DNA from: CATQHB01 sp965262595
GTDB taxonomy: Bacteria; Chloroflexota; Dehalococcoidia; Lucifugimonadales; UBA3495
DNA length: 64,000 nucleotides
Reading direction: 5' to 3'
Assembly (NCBI GenBank): GCA_965262595.1
Contig: OZ253548.1
Coordinates: forward strand, 558,001-622,000
The notes under the pieces are model-generated. The model saw only the letters and a list, made by a program, of their open reading frames with translations, ran no database searches and was not told the DNA's origin. Position 1 is the stretch's first letter. Each line of letters begins with the position of its first letter. Of the stretch, positions 59,908 to 64,000 are shown one piece after another. The translations under genes and the position numbers were made by a program.

Positions 59908-59934
59908 TTTATACCTAGAGGCCTTTTGGGTCAA
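59908..59934 (-). promoter_or_regulatory. Possible promoter of trxA - tRNA-Sec
   Basis: On the minus strand TTGACC (59934-59929) is followed after 15 bp by TATAAA (59913-59908), or after 17 bp by TAAACT. The leader to the trxA ATG would be about 90 bases. Spacing is not ideal, so confidence is low. Confidence 0.35.
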
Positions 59935-60055
59935 CACCGAATTGTCCCGTTAAGGACTCCCTGGGCACTGGCAGTTTGTATCCCGCCGCCCATTATTGGC
60001 AAGGCCTGCTTGACCGCGCTTTCAGTGTTCTGGTTCTCCGGAAAAGCCCGCCTTC

Positions 60056-60084
60056 TTGGATAATGCCCGGCCTTGCATTATAGT
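60056..60084 (+). promoter_or_regulatory. Predicted promoter of the RlmD-Maf fusion and tat genes
   Basis: TTGGAT at 60056-60061 and TATAGT at 60079-60084, spaced exactly 17 bp. Transcription would begin near 60091, only about 17 bases before the TTG start codon, with GGAGGG in between. Confidence 0.5.
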
Positions 60085-60107
60085 ATTGCTATAGATATGG
60101 AGGGCCA

Positions 60108-61967
60108 TTGAGCGAACAGAAAATTGTCGGGGGTCAGCTTCTAAACCTGTCCCTCGTAGCATGGGGACGGTTGGGCGAGGCTATGGCCTACCACAACGAG
60201 CAGGAGGTCTTTGTCCTCGGCGGCATTCCGGGGGAGCGGGTGGTTGCCGAAGTTATTCGGGTTCGAAGGAAGTATGTGGCCGCCCGGGTCGTGGAAGTTC
60301 TGGAAGCATCCGCCGACCGAGTTGCGCCTCCTTGCAGCTACTACGGCGATTGTACCGGGTGCCAGTGGCAGCACTTGAGCTATCCGGCCCAATTGCAGGC
60401 TAAACAAGCCAAGGTGATTGACGCGCTAGAACGGGTGGGCGGATTTCGCGATGCTCCGGTCCTGCCGGTTTTGGCATCGCCGGAACAATACGGCTACCGC
60501 AACCATGCCCGGTTTACCGTAGGTCTGGAAGGAGGACTGGGATTTGTAAATCGGGAAACCCGCAGGTTTGTCCAAATTGACCGCTGTATGCTGATGCACG
60601 CAGGAGTAAACCGGCTACTGGACGAGTTGCAGGATAAGTGCGGGGAAACTACTCAACTCGCAATACGGGCGGGGAAAGAAACCGGCGATTTTCTGGTCCA
60701 GCCGACGTTGAAAAATCCGGCGATTGCCATCCCCACCGGACAGAAGCACTACCTGGAATCGGTCGGTGGACGAAAGTTCCGGGTAGCCTCACCCTCCTTT
60801 TTTCAGGTCAATATTGAGCAGGCAGGCCGGTTGGTCCAGGTAGTCCGCGAAGCTCTCGACCTCGCAGGCAACGAGATATTGCTGGATGCCTATACCGGGG
60901 TCGGCACCTTTGCAATATTGTTGGCTCCCTACGTGAAAAAAGTTTATGCCGTGGAGGAGTCTTCTGCCGCCGTTGCCGACGCCAGGGAGAACGCCGCCGG
61001 ACTGGACAATGTGGAGTTTCTCTTGGGCAAAACTGAAGACGTGATGGCCGAAGTAGCCGGACTGGCCGAACCGCCTGATGTAGTCCTCCTGGACCCGCCC
61101 CGGGCCGGGTGTCAGGCCGAGGCGCTGCATCGCATTATCCGCCTTAATCCGCCCCGGTTGGTCTATGTATCTTGCGACCCGGAAACCCTGGGCCGAGATT
61201 TGAAGATTCTCTGTGATGGCCACTACTCCATTGATCGAATCCAGCCCCTGGATATGTTCCCCCAAACCCACCACGTGGAAAGCGTTGCCGTGCTGACCAG
61301 GAATAATTCCGCTGCCTCGCCATCTCTGGTCCTGGCCTCGGCGTCGCCGCGCCGCCGGGAATTGCTGACCGAATTGGGCTTGGATTTCAGGGTCATTCCT
61401 TCCAACGCTCCTGAAGAGCCTATTCCCGGCGAATCACCCCAGGAAATGGTGCAGCGATTGTCCCAGGATAAGGCTAACACGGTGGCTGAACAGCTATCGG
61501 ACGGCTTCGTTGTTGGGGCGGACAGTGTGGTGGTGCTGAATGGCCGGGCCATTGGCAAGCCGAAGGACCAGGCGGAAGCCCGGGAAATGTTAATGGAATT
61601 GCGCGGCACCGAGCATCAAGTCACCACCGGATTGACGGTAAAAAATGTTAGTACCGGACGTTCCTTGACCGATAGCATGACCGCCGATATCGTGATGCGT
61701 GATTTTTCCGACGCCGAAATGGAGGCTTCTATTGAATCCGGTGTTCCAATGGATAAGGCTGGGGCCTATGCCGTACAGGACCGGGAATTCCGACCGGCCC
61801 AGCTTAAGTCCGGCTGTTATTCCAACGTGGTGGGTTTGCCCCTTTGCCGACTCCTTGAGATGCTGGAAGAGTTGGGTTACCCGAAGCCTTCGGGTTTGCC
61901 GGCGACTGTGGGTGACGGCTGTATTACCGAGTGTCCTTTTCGAAAAGGCGCAGGCGGGCCGCAATGA
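60108..61967 (+). CDS. Fusion of RlmD-type rRNA uracil-C5 methyltransferase and Maf-type nucleotide pyrophosphatase
   Basis: A 619-residue two-domain protein. Residues 1 to about 398 are a TrmA/RlmD-type methyltransferase: TRAM domain (1-60), 4Fe-4S cysteines Cys76, Cys82, Cys85 and Cys160, SAM-binding DAYTGVGTFAILLAP, and the catalytic Cys356 in LVYVSCDPETLGRDL. Residues 405 to about 592 are a complete Maf/YceF/YhdE protein, starting LVLASASPRRRELLTELGL with GADSVVVLNGRAIGKP. Maf hydrolyses non-canonical or modified nucleoside triphosphates such as m5UTP, UTP and dTTP. Joining an m5U-making enzyme and a pyrophosphatase that can remove m5UTP is suggestive. TTG start after GGAGGG. A cysteine-bearing tail of about 27 residues follows. 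Confidence 0.93.
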   Translation: MSEQKIVGGQLLNLSLVAWGRLGEAMAYHNEQEVFVLGGIPGERVVAEVIRVRRKYVAARVVEVLEASADRVAPPCSYYGDCTGCQWQHLSYPAQLQAKQAKVIDALERVGGFRDAPVLPVLASPEQYGYRNHARFTVGLEGGLGFVNRETRRFVQIDRCMLMHAGVNRLLDELQDKCGETTQLAIRAGKETGDFLVQPTLKNPAIAIPTGQKHYLESVGGRKFRVASPSFFQVNIEQAGRLVQVVREALDLAGNEILLDAYTGVGTFAILLAPYVKKVYAVEESSAAVADARENAAGLDNVEFLLGKTEDVMAEVAGLAEPPDVVLLDPPRAGCQAEALHRIIRLNPPRLVYVSCDPETLGRDLKILCDGHYSIDRIQPLDMFPQTHHVESVAVLTRNNSAASPSLVLASASPRRRELLTELGLDFRVIPSNAPEEPIPGESPQEMVQRLSQDKANTVAEQLSDGFVVGADSVVVLNGRAIGKPKDQAEAREMLMELRGTEHQVTTGLTVKNVSTGRSLTDSMTADIVMRDFSDAEMEASIESGVPMDKAGAYAVQDREFRPAQLKSGCYSNVVGLPLCRLLEMLEELGYPKPSGLPATVGDGCITECPFRKGAGGPQ

Positions 61968-62248
61968 ATCTGTTTGGGATGGGTTTCCTGGAACTTGCGG
62001 TAATTTTTCTGGTGACCTTTTTGGTCATGGGGCCGGCAAAGACAATTCAGATGGCCCGTTCGACGGGGAAGTTGCTGGGCGACCTGCGTAAGTCGGTTAA
62101 CGATATGTCCGCCGCGGTGAACTTGAACACCGAAAGTCCGGTTGCCTCGGAAAATCCGAATCCACCAAAGGCGCCGGAACCCCCGCCAACCCCGACCCAG
62201 GCGGTTCCTACAACCGGTCCCGGAGGGGTAAATGAGCAGCAGCCGTGA
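61964..62248 (+). CDS. tatB: Twin-arginine translocase TatA/TatB-like subunit
   Basis: A 94-residue single-span protein: short N-terminus, hydrophobic helix (FLELAVIFLVTFLVMGPAKTIQMARSTGK), amphipathic helix and a proline-rich tail (PPKAPEPPPTPTQ). The Gly-Pro hinge after the helix is typical of TatA/TatB. It is placed directly before tatC, which suggests a TatB role, but the sequence alone does not separate TatA from TatB. Its ATG overlaps the stop of the RlmD-Maf gene (ATGA), and its end overlaps tatC by 17 bases. Confidence 0.82.
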   Translation: MNLFGMGFLELAVIFLVTFLVMGPAKTIQMARSTGKLLGDLRKSVNDMSAAVNLNTESPVASENPNPPKAPEPPPTPTQAVPTTGPGGVNEQQP

Positions 62249-63002
62249 ACTGACGCTCATGGAGCACCTGAACGAGCTCCGCCGCCGCGTCTTGATTTCG
62301 GTCGCAGCCATATTGATCGGGGCGATGGTCGCGTTCCTGTTTTGGGCCGACATCGTCGAGCTGTTGAAACGGCCGACCCTGGAACTGAACGATGGGGCCG
62401 GGGTTATATTGATCGCCACCCAGGTGACAGAGCTACTCTCTACCAGCGTGAAAGTTTCCTTGGTCACGGGATTTGTTCTGGCATTGCCAGTGATACTTTA
62501 TCAGGTCGTTCGGTTTGTGGCGCCGGGATTGAGTCCCGGGGAGCGGCGGTATTTGTTTCTGTTTATGCCGGGGGCGATGCTGGCCTTCCTTTGTGGAGTG
62601 GCCTTTGCCTATTTTGTCCTCACGCCCCGTGCCTTGCCCTTCCTGCTGACTTTTGGCGGCGGTGTGGCTGAACCGTTGATTAAGATTAGCAATCTGGTGG
62701 ATGTCATGATACGGCTGATCTTATGGATGGGGCTGGCCTTCGAGACTCCGGTTATTATGTATCTTCTGGCACAACTGGGGATTCTTACTTCCCGGATGTA
62801 TTCCCGGTTCCGCAAGTACTGGGTTGTGGTGGCATTTATTTTGGGAGCGGTAATAACCCCTACCTTCGACCCAATAAACCAGACGCTGGTGGCGGCCCCG
62901 CTGTTGGCCCTGTATGAGCTGGGTATATTCCTGGCTTGGCTGGCCGGGCGAGCCCGTCGCCGGAGTCGGGAAAGTATAGTTCCTCTATCCGGCAGCGATT
63001 AA
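62232..63002 (+). CDS. tatC: Twin-arginine translocase subunit TatC
   Basis: A 256-residue TatC with six membrane helices. The N-terminus LTLMEHLNELRRRVLIS is the twin-arginine signal-recognition region. Other conserved parts are VRFVAPGLSPGERRYL before helix 3, LIRLILWMGLAFETPVIMYLL-like helix 4-5 sequence, and FRKYWVVVAFILGAVITPTFDPINQ. It is the receptor that exports folded, cofactor-containing proteins. It starts inside the tatB-like gene. A further tatA gene converges from the other strand. Confidence 0.95.
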   Translation: MSSSRELTLMEHLNELRRRVLISVAAILIGAMVAFLFWADIVELLKRPTLELNDGAGVILIATQVTELLSTSVKVSLVTGFVLALPVILYQVVRFVAPGLSPGERRYLFLFMPGAMLAFLCGVAFAYFVLTPRALPFLLTFGGGVAEPLIKISNLVDVMIRLILWMGLAFETPVIMYLLAQLGILTSRMYSRFRKYWVVVAFILGAVITPTFDPINQTLVAAPLLALYELGIFLAWLAGRARRRSRESIVPLSGSD

Positions 63003-63025
63003 ATTGACACAAAGCCACCAAAAAA

Positions 63026-63046
63026 GGACGGTTAATCCAACCGTCC
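63026..63046 (-). terminator. Rho-independent terminator of tatA
   Basis: Stem GGACGGTT / AACCGTCC with loop AATCC. Read on the minus strand it is followed by TTTTTTGG. It lies between the converging tatC and tatA genes; the plus-strand side lacks a T-run, so it mainly serves tatA. Confidence 0.75.
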
Positions 63047-63083
63047 CTCTGGTGAGGCTGCGCGTTTCGTGGTCCAGGTTTGC

Positions 63084-63290
63084 TTACCGCTCTTCGTCTC
63101 CCCTTCTCGGGGGCGCATTCTTCTGCTCCGCCTGGCTGACTTCATCCTCGCCGGTTACCGAACTCTTAAACGTCCGAATACCCTTGCCCAGAGAGGCGCC
63201 AATTTCCGGGAGTCGCTTGGCGCCGAAAATTAGCAGGATTACCAGCAAGACAATCAGAACCTGGGGCAACCCGATTGACCCGAAACCCAT
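63084..63290 (-). CDS. tatA: Twin-arginine translocase subunit TatA
   Basis: A 68-residue TatA: one hydrophobic helix (LPQVLIVLLVILLIFGAKRLPEI) with the FGAKRLPE hinge, amphipathic helix GASLGKGIRTFKSSV, and a charged tail. TatA oligomers form the variable pore with TatC. AAGGAGG precedes the ATG by about four bases. Transcription ends at the hairpin at 63026-63046. It gives this window a full set of Tat components on opposite strands. Confidence 0.92.
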   Translation of the reverse strand: MGFGSIGLPQVLIVLLVILLIFGAKRLPEIGASLGKGIRTFKSSVTGEDEVSQAEQKNAPPRRGDEER

Positions 63291-63444
63291 ATCGCCTCCT
63301 TCGTATCATACGGAGCAACGTAACCTGACTTCAATGATAACAACAACACCGGCCGGTTACAATGTCCCGAGCGGATTGCCATCCGAAGCGAGGCGTAGTG
63401 GAGGCTGATACACGAACGTTGGCAATTCCTAACCGTTGGCTAAC

Positions 63445-63473
63445 TTGTGACCAGGTATCCCGCTCTGTATAAT
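63445..63473 (+). promoter_or_regulatory. Predicted promoter of the dihydrolipoyl dehydrogenase gene
   Basis: TTGTGA at 63445-63450 and a perfect TATAAT at 63468-63473 with a 17-bp spacer. Expected transcription start near 63480, about 25 bases before the ATG at 63506. Confidence 0.6.
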
Positions 63474-63505
63474 CGGAGCAATCCAGCGTTGAAAAGAAGG
63501 TGGAA

Positions 63506-64000
63506 ATGGCAGAGGAAAACGACCGGTACGATCTAGTGGTGATTGGAGCCGGTCCGGGGGGTTACGTAGCGGCGATTCGAGCCGGCCAGTTGGGACTCAA
63601 AACGGCTATCGTGGAGCGGGATGCGCTGGGAGGTGTCTGTCTGAACTGGGGCTGTATTCCCAGCAAGGCGCTGCTAAAAAACGCCGAAATCCTGTCCTAC
63701 ATAAATCGCGCCGAAGAGTTCGGCTTGAAATTCGACAACTTTTCCGCCGACTTTTCCGCCGCCATAGACCGCAGCCGTAAGGTAGTGGGCCGCAACGTTC
63801 GGGGCGTGACCTACCTACTCCGAAAGAACAACGTGGACCATATCGCCGGCGAAGCTACCCTCAAAGGCGATGGAGTGGTGGAAGTCGCGCCGGACGGACG
63901 GCGGCTCCAGGCCGGGAATATTATCATCGCTACCGGCGCTCGGCCTCGCAGTATTCCTCCCCTGCCGGTCGACGAGGAAAAGGTTATCACCAGCAAACAA
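63506..64000 (+). CDS. lpdA: Dihydrolipoyl dehydrogenase, N-terminal part (runs off the window)
   Basis: The first 165 residues of a pyridine-nucleotide disulfide oxidoreductase. FAD-binding VVIGAGPGGYVAAIRAGQLG is followed by the redox-active disulfide in GGVCLNWGCIPSKALL, which is diagnostic of E3 (dihydrolipoyl dehydrogenase), and by ATGARPRSIPPLP, the next FAD-binding stretch. E3 reoxidises lipoyl groups of pyruvate, 2-oxoacid and glycine-cleavage complexes. ATG 63506 is preceded by AAGGTGG. The gene is cut by the window edge, so its partner genes are unseen. Confidence 0.94.
   Translation, partial: MAEENDRYDLVVIGAGPGGYVAAIRAGQLGLKTAIVERDALGGVCLNWGCIPSKALLKNAEILSYINRAEEFGLKFDNFSADFSAAIDRSRKVVGRNVRGVTYLLRKNNVDHIAGEATLKGDGVVEVAPDGRRLQAGNIIIATGARPRSIPPLPVDEEKVITSKQ

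Overview
The window is a dense, GC-rich bacterial chromosome segment with about 58 protein genes, one tRNA gene and no rRNA. Gene content and style suggest Chloroflexota, possibly Dehalococcoidia/SAR202-like: a ThrS without TGS domain, an ABC-GldG-DUF4340 gliding-type cluster, a molybdenum hydroxylase operon, LutABC, tandem M20 amidohydrolases and an actinobacterial/Chloroflexi-type dCTP deaminase. This placement is inference from recognised families; no marker gene here proves it. Promoters that can be read have sigma70-like TTGNNN / TATAAT boxes at 17-18 bp spacing, and most genes have GGAGG-type ribosome binding sites.

Layout. 1-4.2 kb: the end of an unidentified gene, then a minus-strand amide-hydrolysis cluster (AtzG/GatC-like small subunit, amidase, carboxymuconolactone-decarboxylase-like protein, gamma-glutamyltransferase). 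4.4-10 kb: membrane protein, tsaD, CNNM/CorC-type transporter, histidine phosphatase, tilS. 10-16.5 kb: a miniature inverted-repeat element, DUF255/YyaL, thrS, plsY, and prfB with its programmed +1 frameshift. 16.7-20.3 kb: dcd-ribD-ribE-ribBA. 20.5-25.5 kb: SIMPL lipoprotein, an ECF sigma / anti-sigma pair with unusual extra domains, acyl-CoA dehydrogenase and a small membrane protein. 25.8-31.3 kb: selA, an alpha/beta hydrolase without its nucleophile, an endonuclease-Q-like PHP protein, rimI-like acetyltransferase, coaE. 31.3-36 kb: a CbbQ/NorQ-type AAA+ ATPase and CbbO/NorD-type VWA protein with a CoA-pyrophosphatase NUDIX gene between them. 36.2-40.8 kb: ABC transporter with GldG and DUF4340 partners. 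41-46.6 kb: speD-speB, site-2 protease, cysteine desulfurase, lipoprotein, dolichol-kinase-like protein. 46.7-54.6 kb: tandem M20 amidohydrolases, glycerate kinase, HEPN/MNT pair, lutABC. 54.9-59 kb: three-subunit molybdenum hydroxylase interrupted and followed by two further copies of the miniature element. 59.3-64 kb: tRNA-Sec, thioredoxin, an RlmD-Maf fusion, Tat translocase genes, and the start of a dihydrolipoyl dehydrogenase.

How genes work together. SelA and tRNA-Sec imply a selenocysteine pathway, although no selenoprotein is evident here. CoaE and a CoA pyrophosphatase bracket the AAA+ gene, linking CoA synthesis and turnover with an AAA+/VWA remodelling pair whose client is not in the window. 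SpeD and SpeB belong to polyamine synthesis. LutABC and glycerate kinase suggest use of small hydroxy acids.

Most notable: (1) a 153-bp element family with terminal inverted repeats; in all three copies the element boundary coincides with the TAG stop codon of the upstream gene; (2) an RlmD-Maf gene fusion; (3) the CbbQ-NUDIX-CbbO cluster; (4) several family members that lack key catalytic residues.
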